Source of the DNA: Marthasterias glacialis
Lineage: Eukaryota; Echinodermata; Asteroidea; Forcipulatida; Asteriidae
Assembly: GCA_911728455.2 (NCBI GenBank)
Contig: OU452239.1
Coordinates: 3,748,384 to 3,812,383, forward strand
Direction: 5' to 3'
Length of the DNA stretch: 64,000 nucleotides
This document shows positions 10,892 through 21,800 of the stretch, piece by piece (position 1 is the stretch's first letter; each line of letters starts with the position of its first letter). Under the pieces are notes generated by a model. That model was given only the letters and a program-made list of their open reading frames with translations, did not search any database and had not been told where the DNA came from. The position numbers and the translations under genes were made by a program.

Positions 10892-10926
10892 ACATCAACA
10901 GAAAAAAAAAATAAATAAATAAATAA

Positions 10927-11511
10927 ACAGCGTTAAATGACATACCTTGGGTTGGGACTCGGGCTGTTGCTTTAAGACGAGCGGCTGTGATTTTTTCCGC
11001 CTACGTGCTTGGGGACGAGTGGTAACGTGTTGATATAATTTTCCATTAAATACTGAGCAAAATCACAGTGCCGAGCTTTGACAGCATCGCGAAGGTCCGC
11101 CTTGGGAGTAAGGATTTTCTCCTCCGGGCCTACCCCCGCCCAACCTCTATAGTAGTCGCTTTTATTTAACACTTTCCGGCAGAATTCTAATGTCCGAATT
11201 GATGCTCTAGTATGTAGTAACACATCGAATAAATCGTACATGTCATTAATTCGATGGTCTGTGTTTATCAAACGTTGTATACGTTCAATATCGATAAAAT
11301 TACGGTGGTTATACGCCGCGTAATAAAAACCGTTGAGTTCAAAAGATGCCATGTCGAAGGAGACCGTAGGATTTGTAAAACAAAGAAGCACCTCTTATTG
11401 AACTTATATTGTCTGGGGTATAATTTTATAGACACTTGAAACACTTAAATGAACAGAACTAAATAGAATCTGTACAATTATAAGATAAAAAGAAAGAAAA
11501 AATAACTAAAA
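10927..11511. repeat. Duplicated unit, copy 1, left piece
   Basis: Matches 55226-55813 with only scattered differences. It carries the small minus-strand ORF described next. Its right edge (..AATAACTAAAA) is where the 32-kb insertion begins; in copy 2 the same bases continue directly into TAAATAAACC. Confidence 0.9.
10972..11352 (-). CDS. Unknown 126-aa protein, copy 1
   Basis: The ORF starts at an ATG (MASFELNGFYYAAYN) and reads RIQRLINTDHRINDMYDLF, then LRDAVKARHCDFAQYLMENY. The mostly helical look and Arg/Leu spacing recall ankyrin-like or viral accessory proteins, but I do not recognise the family. A TATAAAAT box lies about 75-80 bp upstream of the ATG on the same strand, and a good splice-donor string (AACCCAAG/GTATGT) follows the stop by ~30 bp, so the last codons may belong to a longer spliced gene. 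The second copy at 55275-55655 keeps the frame with few changes, for example Phe/Tyr and Leu/Ser near the end. It is real enough to list; function is unknown. Confidence 0.5.
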   Translation of the reverse strand: MASFELNGFYYAAYNHRNFIDIERIQRLINTDHRINDMYDLFDVLLHTRASIRTLEFCRKVLNKSDYYRGWAGVGPEEKILTPKADLRDAVKARHCDFAQYLMENYINTLPLVPKHVGGKNHSRSS

Positions 11512-12926
11512 CTAGACATAGGTTTTTGTGACATCACAAAAACAAGGTGTTCGGATTATAGTACTTAAAGTTGTTATTTGATGTAGCAACTAAGTATCTA
11601 AATATATGAACATGAAATTGTTCTTTAAAAGATAATATTTAATTTGTAACAGAGAAGGACCTTCCCTCACCTTGGTATTTGGTGAAAGAATCCTGTTCCA
11701 AGCTCTTACCATTGTTAATTGACGAGCTACTTCAGGTTTGACCGGAAGTAGACATCACAGGCCACGCAATATGCAACAGAGGACCATCCCAAACCTTGTT
11801 ATTTTGTGAAAGAATCATGTTCCTAGCTCTTACTAATTTTAAATGAGGAGCTACTTCCAGTTTGACCGGAAGTAGAGGTTACAAAGGTCACTTTATGTTT
11901 CACAAAGAAAGACCTTACCTAACCTTGATATTTCTCGAAACAATCATGTTCCTAACTCTAACCACTCTTACACGAGGAGCTACTTCCGGTTTGACCGGAA
12001 GTAGAGGTCACCCAATGTGCAACAGAGAATGAACTTTCCAAACCTTGGTATTTGGTGAAAGAATCATGTTCCTAGCTCTTAGCATTTTTAAATAAAGATC
12101 TACTTCCGGTTTGACCAGAAGTAGGTGTCACAGAGGTCACTTAATGTGTCGAAAAGAAAGAGCCTCCCTTACCTGGACATTTGTCGAAAGAATTAAGTTC
12201 ATATCTCAAACGGTTGATTTTTTGTTGATTTATAAAGGTTTAAAAAAGCCCTGTATTAAAGACTTACAAAGCGTGGAGTGTGTACCTTGAAAAAAGAACA
12301 ACGCGTGGTTAATGTGCATAGCAATGGGGCATCGATGTTACACAGCCACGCACACACAAGGACGTGTACATGGCATTGGATTTTCTACAGCAATGTGGGA
12401 CACGCTTGAACGCACATGGACATTTGCGTTAAACGTCCGGTTTGAACCGGAAGTAAAGGTCAATGGTGTCACCCCAATGCACAAGTTTGAGAAGGCTCAA
12501 TTCTCTACAATGTGATGTAAAATTTGTGATCATGTGATAAGTACTTCTTAAAATATGAATTTTTGAAAATTTCCATCATTTTCAACTTCCGGTTTGAACC
12601 GGAAGACAAGGTCAAATTGGGGTCATGTCTGTAGGGCGATTACGCAATTTTGGATGACCTTTCCGATGATGTAAAGATTGTAAATCCATTGTGTACTTCA
12701 GGAGTTATGTTTCGTCTCCTTGCCATATGCTACTTATGTATGAAGTTTCAAGGTTATAATGACATTCGGAAGTGTGCATTTGAAGGTGGACAATCGCCAA
12801 GGAGAAGAAGTATTTAAAAAAAAAAAACGAACAAAACCAAGAGGTTATCGGACCAGAGTCCGAACACCTAAAAAAACGAACAAAATCAAGAAGTGTTCCG
12901 GGCTGAGAGCCCGAACACCTAAAAAG
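11512..12926 (+). mobile_element. Helitron-like element(s) with two 3' termini
   Basis: Begins CTAGACATAGG, then a hairpin (GTTTTTGTGA-CA-TCACAAAAAC) and GGTGTTCGG. The interior has four tandem units of ~118 bp (about 11640-12160), each with an ETS-type inverted repeat and AGGTCA half-sites, then further cores near 12435 and 12590. Two stacked 3' ends follow: one ending near 12874 (TCGGACCAGAGTCCGAACACCTAA) and one near 12926 (CCGGGCTGAGAGCCCG plus AACACCTAA). One matching 5' end is missing. Confidence 0.6.
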
Positions 12927-15835
12927 CCGTTACAATTAGTGTTGTAGCACCATTGTTTTCAAACTTGTTACCAGAGGACGCTGTTTAATGTAATGACGTC
13001 ATCAGTTTTAAACTTGAAAACGCAGAGTCCTTTACCTACTCACACACTGAAACCACTGTCCAAAGCTCGTTTTATACTGACCAAAGAACTAAAAAATAAT
13101 GGCTTTATAACAATTGTTTCCTTCAACTTCCGGTTTGAACCGCAATACAAGGTCAAATTGGGGTCATTTCTTTGAGATATTTAATTAGTTTCCAAAAGAC
13201 CTTTGCGATGATGTGTAGATTGTAAAAATCCATTGTGCACTTCAGGAGTTCTGATTTAATTAATAAACTTTGATTTATTGTAACTCAACATCTGATTACT
13301 TCATCATGACGTCATCGTTTTATTTCGCGTCTTCATATTGAGGTTCAAATATATGCACAATTTCAAGGATCAGTTTAACTTCAATTTTGAGTTATTTATT
13401 TGGAGAAAACTTTGGAGGAATGAAACATTAAAAGCAACATAATGGTCTCTATGACACCGTATAACGCATGGTTTTGATTTTGTTTGATATATTAAAAGTG
13501 AAATCAAATAAAACCTTTAAAATATGAATATGAAAATAATTAAAAAGAGCTTTATCATATGTATTTCATGGGGACTTCCGGTTTGGACAGGAAGCGAGGT
13601 CAACTCAGGTCAAGAAATACACGGACATTTTGAAAAGCGAAGACTTTACTTTTAAACTTTACTTTTAAACAGTTTTACTCAGCGAATCCCGACAACAACT
13701 CTCGCGGGGGTAAAGTGCCTCTGGCCCCGCTGGTGCACACTTGTGACTCTTGTACGTGATCGGTATATATTATAGAACGAAAGACGATCATTTTGTCAAT
13801 TGCATTTTCTCCACCATTATCTATCAAACAACTCACGTGAGCATGTGATCATCTCAGTAAAGTTTCCTCTTCCTCTCCCTGTCACAATTAAGCCACCAGA
13901 ATGACATAAAGGGAAACATTTCCACACTGAACTTGGCATGACGTAACAGTTTTTCTTTGCGTTGGCATTATTACACACACACAGAACTTAACACACCGCA
14001 AAGTTCGATGAACTGTGACAAGACCAGGGCCCAATTTCAAAAAGCTGCTTAACAGCCAATTTTGTGCTTAACGGGCGTGTTAAACAGATTTTCTATTTCA
14101 TAGCCTCTATTAAGCACGATTTTTTGCTTAACGCGGTAAGCAACCAACAAGCAGCCTTAAACACTCGTTTTTGTGCTTAAGCAAGTCATGTTGTGTCAAA
14201 ATGGCCGCTATAATTTGGAGGAGAGTCACAATATTGTCATGATAATCAATGTAATTATCCTGTTAATAGACTAGTTTTATCGAAAGGCATGGCTGGAAAA
14301 TTGCCCTGAATTACAGTAAAGACATGAATTTAACAACAGTCATATTTCATACGGTGTGAACGTTTTGCCAAAGCAAATCAAACTTGGGAAAATAACGGCG
14401 TTAACTTTGCAGTACTGTAGAATAGAATTTAGAAAGGGAACGGACATCATGACTGACACATTTTTTGTTATGACTCACCTTGATCTTTAAGATAAATAAG
14501 AAATATGACGAAAGAAATGTCCTTTGTGATCCATTCAGTATCACGGAGTCGTTAATGTAAGTTAACTTTGTACTAGTCCAGTCCCAGCAGTACTCTTAAA
14601 AATGTGCACAGCAACGGTTATGAAACATCATCGGCAGCTAGTTATTTTGTGTGTGAGGTACGCGTATACTGCACGTAAAAATGTGTACAAACACATTGTA
14701 TTGTGAAAACTTATAGTTTTACCAAACATCGATCAAACATTGTAACAATGTAATACAAAGTTTCATTTTGGCTGTATATCTCTTTATTATTCGAACCAAA
14801 GGGGGCGCTTTCTGACGTGACCCAATTCCATCAGAAAATTTTATTATTTCCATCGATATTTTTCTTTTTTGTTGATATTTTAGCCACCGCTACTCCGCTG
14901 ACTTCGTCCGCCATTTTGTAAATTTTTCGATCGGAAGTATTTTTGCTTAAGCAGACGGTACTTTTTTGTTGCGTGCGCAGTTTGTTTACGTGCTTAAGTT
15001 AGCAAACGCTGGTGAAATACGTTTACGCTTAGTAAGCAGAAAAATTTGCTTGCCGTTAAGCAGCTCTATGAAATTGGGCCCTGACTTGTTGCGTGTATGT
15101 ATATACACAGCGTGCAGTAAAAGCCTAGAGTGCACACGCACGGGGTGCAATACAGTAATTAGGTAACTGTACAGACTCTATCGGCGATCGCGCTAAAACG
15201 GCACTTTTCACCTTAATATAACTTCGTTATTCAACGGCCAATTTTGTTCAAATTTCACAATTAGGCTTTTATAGTCGTTATTTATTACTAAAAAATTCAA
15301 CATGTAGTTTGCTCAGAAAAAAACTTGAAATAAAAAAAAAATATTTTTAAACTCGTCGTCGTAACAAACTGTAACATTTGATGACGTCATCAATGTAATA
15401 TTTTCAAAGGCCATTAACTACATTTTATTTCGTACACTGAAACCATGTCCAAATTCTGTTTCATATTGACTCCACAGCTTAAATTGTGACTTTTTAAGCA
15501 TTTTTTGCTTCAACTTCCGATTTGAACCGGAAGACAAGGTCAAATTGGGGTCATCTCTGTGAGACATTTAATTATTTTCTAAAGACCTTTCTGATGATGT
15601 ATAGATTGTAAAATTCCATTGTGTACTTCAGGAGTTATGATTTTTTTAAATAATAAACTTTGATTTAACGTAATTCAACACCCGATGACGTCATCATGAC
15701 GTCACTCAAACGGTTTCGTCTCCTTGCCATAAACTACCTTTGTATGAATTTTCAAGGTTATATGAGCTTCGGAAGTGTGCATTTGAAAGTGGACAATCGC
15801 CAGTGAGAAGAAGAAGAAGAAGAAGTATTAAAAAA
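12927..15835 (+). mobile_element. Helitron-like element body, 3' end displaced to 43648-43698
   Basis: Collinear with the reverse-strand element 49197-51652, sharing AAAAGCCGTTACAATTAG, the paired CRE stretches and GTGCATTTGAA..GGACAATCGCC. It stops at 15835 inside the run GAAGTATTAAAAAA, just before its A-tract and terminal hairpin. The missing end, CGAACAAAAACAAGAGG plus hairpin plus CTAA, is at 43651-43698. Everything from 15836 to 43647 thus sits inside its A-tract. It lacks the 430-bp insert seen in the reverse-strand relative but carries the 1-kb element at 14026-15082. Confidence 0.65.
14026..15082. mobile_element. GGGCCC-type terminal-inverted-repeat element
   Basis: Left end AGGGCCCAATTTCA, then AGCTGCTTAAC. 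The right end is its reverse complement with a few changes (GTTAAGCAGCT, then TGAAATTGGGCCCT). The related reverse-strand element has an uninterrupted site at the matching place (near 49990-50015: CAAGACC followed directly by TGACTTG after reverse complementing), which fixes the boundaries. Length is about 1.06 kb and no transposase ORF is seen, so it is a non-autonomous DNA element. Confidence 0.75.
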
Positions 15836-18800
15836 CTAGAAATTGAGAGTTTGTGAACAAACTCACGGTGTTCGGCTGGAACGTAATAAAGTGATTGCGT
15901 CATTGAAAACAAGGTCAATATTGTGTGCTGTGCTGATGGGCAAAATTTTTATTTGTAACCTTGTGTTGATCTTTAGGCATGAAGGTCAGTCATATGAAAC
16001 TTCAACTTCCGGTTTTGACATGAACTATGGGTCAAATGGGGTCACACTCTGCGATAGTTGTACAGTATTACAAGGGCTTGCATATTGTGCAAAAATCTCC
16101 TGTGTAACTTTTATGATTCCCAAATATGATTTTTTGATACATTAAACGTTGATTTAATATAATGACGTCATCGATGATGTCATCATCCGAAAATAATCCA
16201 GTTTCATCTTCACAGTAATGTCTAAGGCAACAGTAAGTTTCAAGTCTGTATCACGTTTAGTTGATGAATTATGAATTTACTATCTGTGAAATTTCAACAT
16301 CCGTTTCAATCGGAAGTAAGGGTCAAATAGGGTCACATCTTCAACACAATTTTTAGAATGGTTAACGAGCTTTCAGATGAAGTAATGATTATTAATGAAT
16401 TCTGTTTTGTTATTAAAAAATAATCTTTTTGAAAAATAACATTTCAACTTCCTGTTTCGACCGGAAGTAAAGGTCTAATGGGGTCACAAACTGTGTAAGA
16501 TATGCAGAGTAATTGAAGATCTTTTATATGGTGCAAAGATCTTGTATGTATCATTTACGGTTCTTCAGATATGAATTTTTGAAATATTAAACGATGATTT
16601 ATTTTAACGACGTCATCGATGACGCCATCATCCAGAAAAAACAGTGCAGTTTACTGCACAGTAAAGTTGAAGGTAAAAGTCAGTTTCAAGACTGTACCTC
16701 GTTTAGTTAATGACCTATGAATCTTTTTATATGTTAACTTCAACTTCCGGTTTCGACCGGAATTCAAGGTCAAATGGGGTCACACTTTCTGTAAAATATG
16801 TAGACTGGTTAAAATGTTTTCAGATGAAGTAATGGTTTTTACTATAGCCTGTTTTTTATTGAAATAGGATTTTTTGGAAAAATGACATTTTAACTTCCGG
16901 TTTCGACCGGAAGTCAAGGTCAAATGGGGTCACACACTGTGTAAGATTTGTAGAGTAATCGAAAAGCATTTATATGGTGCAAAGATCTTGTATGTAACAT
17001 ATACGGTTCTTCAGATATGGATTTTTTAAATATTAAACGTTGATTTAATATAATGACGCAATCAATGACGTCATCTTTTACGGCCAGAAGACAATGTCAA
17101 ACTGGTATTATGTCTGTGCAAAAGTTTAAGCAGGCTAACCGATCTTCAAACTGTCATTCAAATTTTGACAATATCATTAGCAGTTCTTGAGATATGATTT
17201 TTTGAAATTTTAAACTTCCGGTTTCGACCGGAAGTAAAGGTCAAATGAGGTCAAGTTGTGCACGACAATTAAAGGTCATTACAAGAACTTTAATGTTTTG
17301 AAAGAATCTCGTACGTAGCTTTTCTGGTTCTCAAGATATGTATTTTCTAATTATTAATGGTTTATTTAGCATAATGACGTCATCAATGACGTCATCATTC
17401 TAAAAAAGTTGCGGTTTCATCTACTAACTATGGTTCATGTTCCTGATAAGTTTCAAGTTCATATAAGCTTTACTTTTGTTAAAAATCGACGGAGAAGGTT
17501 CGCTGATAAGAATACGAGGAAAAAACTAGAGATTTAGAGTTTGTGGACAAACTCACGGTGTTCGGCTTAATTACGTAATTGAAAATTTTAAGGTCAATAT
17601 TATGTGCACGTTTCTTGTCTATTTGTGCTATGCTGACGGGCGAAATATTTAGTTGTACTTTTTTATCTTTATTCATGAAGGTTTGTCATATGAAACTTCA
17701 ACTTCCGGTTTGACAGGAACTAAAGGTCAAATGGGGTCACACCTTGTGCATGGTATCTAGAATTGTCAGAGAGCTTTAAATTGATGTAACGATTATTAAT
17801 GTACCACGTTTCATTAATAAGGTACATATTTTTGTAGTACAAACTTATACTTCCGGTTTCGACCGGAAGTGAAGGTCAAATGAGGTCACACTTTGTAAAT
17901 ATTTGTAGAATCGTCGAGGGGCTTTAAAATTAAGTTATACAATTAATATACAAATTTACGTAATTCAGAATCGATTTTTCATAACAAAACTACTACTTCC
18001 GGTTTCGACCGGAAGTGAAGGTCAAATGGGGTCACACCCTGTGTAAGATTTGTTTAGTACTTCAAGACCTTTCATATGGTGTAAAGATCATGTATGTAGC
18101 ATGTATTATTCTTAAGATATGATTATTTTAGTATAAAACTTCAATTTAATGTAATGACGTCATAGATGACGTCATCATTCCCAAAATTTTGCTTTGTCAT
18201 ATACACACTGTGGTCTAACTATGTAGTAAGTCTTAAGTCCGTACATGCTTTAGTTTTTGAGATAGCAAAATAAAAATTTTTTCGACCTCGTGTATCAATT
18301 TCGTTGTGACGTAGCTATGACGTCATATATCACATTTTTAGATTGTATTTGAGCTAAAGAAAATATTATTCATTAAACGTTAGTTGATATTTTTAATCAC
18401 TTAGGCTTTAGAGCCCTAAATAACATGAACTTTAACTTTAACTTCCGGTTTCTACCGGAAGTAAAGGTCAAATGGGGTCACGGTGTGCATACAATTTGTC
18501 CCACATCACAAGACCTTTCATATGCATTAAAGATTTTGAATGTAGCATTTGCCGTTCATGAGTTATTAAATTTTTGAATTATTTAACGTTTATTTAACGT
18601 CATGACGTCATCAATGACGTCATCATTCCAAAAAAGTTTCTGTATCATCCACTCACTAATATGTTTGTACATGGTAAGTTTCAAGTTCATACAAGCTTAA
18701 CTTTTTGAGAAAATTTGTGGACAAATTTCGACGACTAAGAAAGCCCAGAAAAAAAAAAAAAAAACAGAACAATAACAATAGGTCTTCGGCCGGTAGCCGA

Positions 18801-21800
18801 ACACCTAACTAGAGATTTAGAGTTTGTGGACAAACTCACGGTGTTCGGCTTAATTACGTAATTGAAAATTTTAAGGTCAATATTATGTGCACGTTTCTTG
18901 TCTATTTGTGCTATGCTGACGGGCGAAATATTTAGTTGTACTTTTTTATCTTTATTCATGAAGGTTTGTCATATGAAACTTCAACTTCCGGTTTGACAGG
19001 AACTAAAGGTCAAATGGGGTCACACCTTGTGCATGGTATCTAGAATTGTCAGAGAGCTTTAAATTGATGTAACGATTATTAATGTACCACGTTTCATTAA
19101 TAAGGTACATATTTCTGTAGTACAAACTTATACTTCTGGTTTCGACCGGAAGTGAAGGTCAAATGAGGTCACACTTTGTAAATATTTGTAGAATCGTCGA
19201 GGGGCTTTAAAATTAAGTTATACAATTAATATACAAATTTACGTAATTCAGAATCGATTTTTCATAACAAAACTACTACTTCCGGTTTCGACCGGAAGTG
19301 AAGGTCAAATGGGGTCACACCCTGTGTAAGATTTGTTTAGTACTTCAAGACCTTTCATATGGTGTAAAGATCATGTATGTAGCATGTATTATTCTTAAGA
19401 TATGATTATTTTAGTATAAAACTTCAATTTAATGTAATGACGTCATCGATGACGTCATCATTCCCAAAATTTTGCTTTGTCATATACACACTGTGGTCTA
19501 AGTATGTAGTAAGTATCAAGTCCGTACATGCTTTAGTTTTTGAGATAGCAAAATAATTTTTTTTTCGACCTCGTGTATCAATTTCGTTGTGACGTAGCTA
19601 TGACGTCATATATCACATTTCTAGATTGCTCTTGAGCTAAAGAAAATTTTATTCATTGAAAGTTAGTTGATATTTTTAATCACTTAGGCTTTAGAGCCCC
19701 AAATAACATGAACTTTAACTTTAACTTCCGGTTTCTACCGGAAGTATAGGTCAAATGGGGTCACGGTGTGCATACAATTTGTCCCACATCACAAGACCTT
19801 TCATATGCATTAAAGATTTTGAATGTAGCATTTGCCGTTCTTGAGTTATAAAATTTTTGAATTATTTAACGTTTATTTAACGTCATGACGTCATCAATGA
19901 CGTCATCATTCCAAAAAAGTTTCTGTATCATCCACTCACTAATATGTTTGTACATGGTAAGTTTCAAGTTCATACAAGCTTAACTTTTTGAGAAAATTTG
20001 TGGACAAGTTTCGACGACTAAGAAAGCCCAGAAAAAACAAAACAAAAACTAGAGATTGAGAGTTTGTGAACAAACTCACGGTGTTCGGCTGGAACGTAAT
20101 AAAGTGATTGCGTCATTGAAAACAAGGTCAATATTGTATGCTGTGCTGATGGGCAAAATGTTTATTTGTACCTTGTGTTTATCTTTAGGCATGAAGGTCA
20201 GTCATATGAAACTCCAACTTCCGGTTTTGACATGAACTATGGTTCAAATGGGGTCACACTCTGCGATAGTTGTACAGTATTTCAAGGGCTTGCATATGGA
20301 GCAAATATCTCGTGTGTAACTTTTATGATCCCCAAATGATTTTTTTAAACATTAAACGTTGATTTAATATGACTTCATCAATGATGTCATAATCCGAAAA
20401 TAATCCAGTTTCATCTACACAGTAATGTCTAAGGCAACAGTAAGTTTCAAGTCTGTATCACGTTCAGTTGGTGAATTATGAATTTACTATCTGTGACATT
20501 TCAACATCCGTTTCAACCGGAAGTAAGGGTCAAATGGGGTCACATCTTCAACACAATTTTAGAATTGTTAACGAGCTTTCAGATGAAGTAATGATTATTA
20601 ATGAATTCTGTTTTGTTATTGAAAAATAATCTTTTTGAAAAAAAAAATGTCAACTTCCTGTTTCGACCGGAAGTCAAGGTCAAATGGGGTCACAAACTGT
20701 GTAAGATGTGCAGAGTAATTGAAGAGCTTTTATATGGTGCAAAGATCTTGTACGTATCATTTACGGTTCTTCAGATATGAATTTTTGAAATATTAAACGT
20801 TGATTTATTGTAATGACGTCATCGATGACGTCATCATCCAGAAAAAACAGTGCAGTTTACTGCACAGTAAAGTTGAAGGTAATAGTAAGTTTCAAGACTG
20901 TACCTCGTTTAGTTAATGACCTATGAATCTTTTTATATGTTAAATTCAACTTCCGGTTTCAACCGGAAGTAAAGGTCAAATGGGGTCACACTTTCTGTAA
21001 GACATGTAGACTGGTTAAAGTGTTTGCAGATGAAGTAAAGGTTATTACTATAGCCTGTTTTTTATTGAAATAGGATTTTTTGGAAAAATGACATTTTAAC
21101 TTCCGGTTTCGACCGGAAGTCAAGGTCAAATGGGGTCACACACTGTGTAAGATTTGTAGAGTAATCGAAAAGCTTTCATATGGTGCAAAGATCTCGTATG
21201 TAACATATACGGTTCTTCAGATATGGATTTTTTAAATAATAAACGTTGATTTAATATAATGACGCAATCAATGACGTCATCTTTGACGGCCAGAAGACAA
21301 TGTCAAGCTGGTATTATGTCTGTGCAAAAGTTTGAGCAGGCTAAACGATCTTCAAACTGACATTTAAATTTTGACAATATGATAAGTAGTTCTTGACTTA
21401 TGAATTTTTAAAATTTTGAACTTCCGGTTTCGACCGGAAGTAAAGGTCAAATGAGGTCAAGTTGTGCATGACATTTGTAGAACTTTACAAGAGGTTTCAT
21501 ATAGTGGAAGAATTTTGAAGGTAGCGCTTCTAGTTCTGAAGATATGAATTTTCAAATTATTTAACGTTTATTTAGCGTAATGACGTCATCAATGACGTCA
21601 TCATTCCAAAAAAGTTGCGGTTTCGTCTGCTCATCAAGGTCGATGTTCATGACAAGTTTCAAGTTCATACAAGCTTCACTTTTGCTCAAATCTTGCGGAG
21701 AAGGTTCATTGAGAAAGAAGAAGACGCAGAAAAAAAAAAACTAGAGATTGAGAGTTTGTGAACAAACTCACGGTGTTCGGCTGGAACGTAATAAAGTGAT

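Larger units (their letters stand above)
5281..10926 (+). mobile_element. Full-length Tx1/L1-type LINE, element 2
   Basis: About 5.6 kb: a 5' UTR of ~211 bp, ORF1, a 19-bp gap, ORF2, a 3' UTR, the GGAGT..ACTCC hairpin, an A-run and four TAAA units (10912-10926). It starts directly in the (TAAA)n of element 1 and ends in TAAA at the edge of the duplicated genomic unit, so it is framed by the same tetranucleotide. Both ORFs are intact. It is clearly related to element 1 but diverged from it, so this is not a recent tandem copy. Confidence 0.9.

Noticed and set aside
17479-17676. Recurring minus-strand frame MNKDKKVQLNISPV.. (also at 18735, 36252, 38613, 41051)
   Set aside because: It is the reverse strand of the first ~170 bp of one Helitron-like subfamily. 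It recurs because the repeat recurs, and its end varies with the neighbouring DNA.
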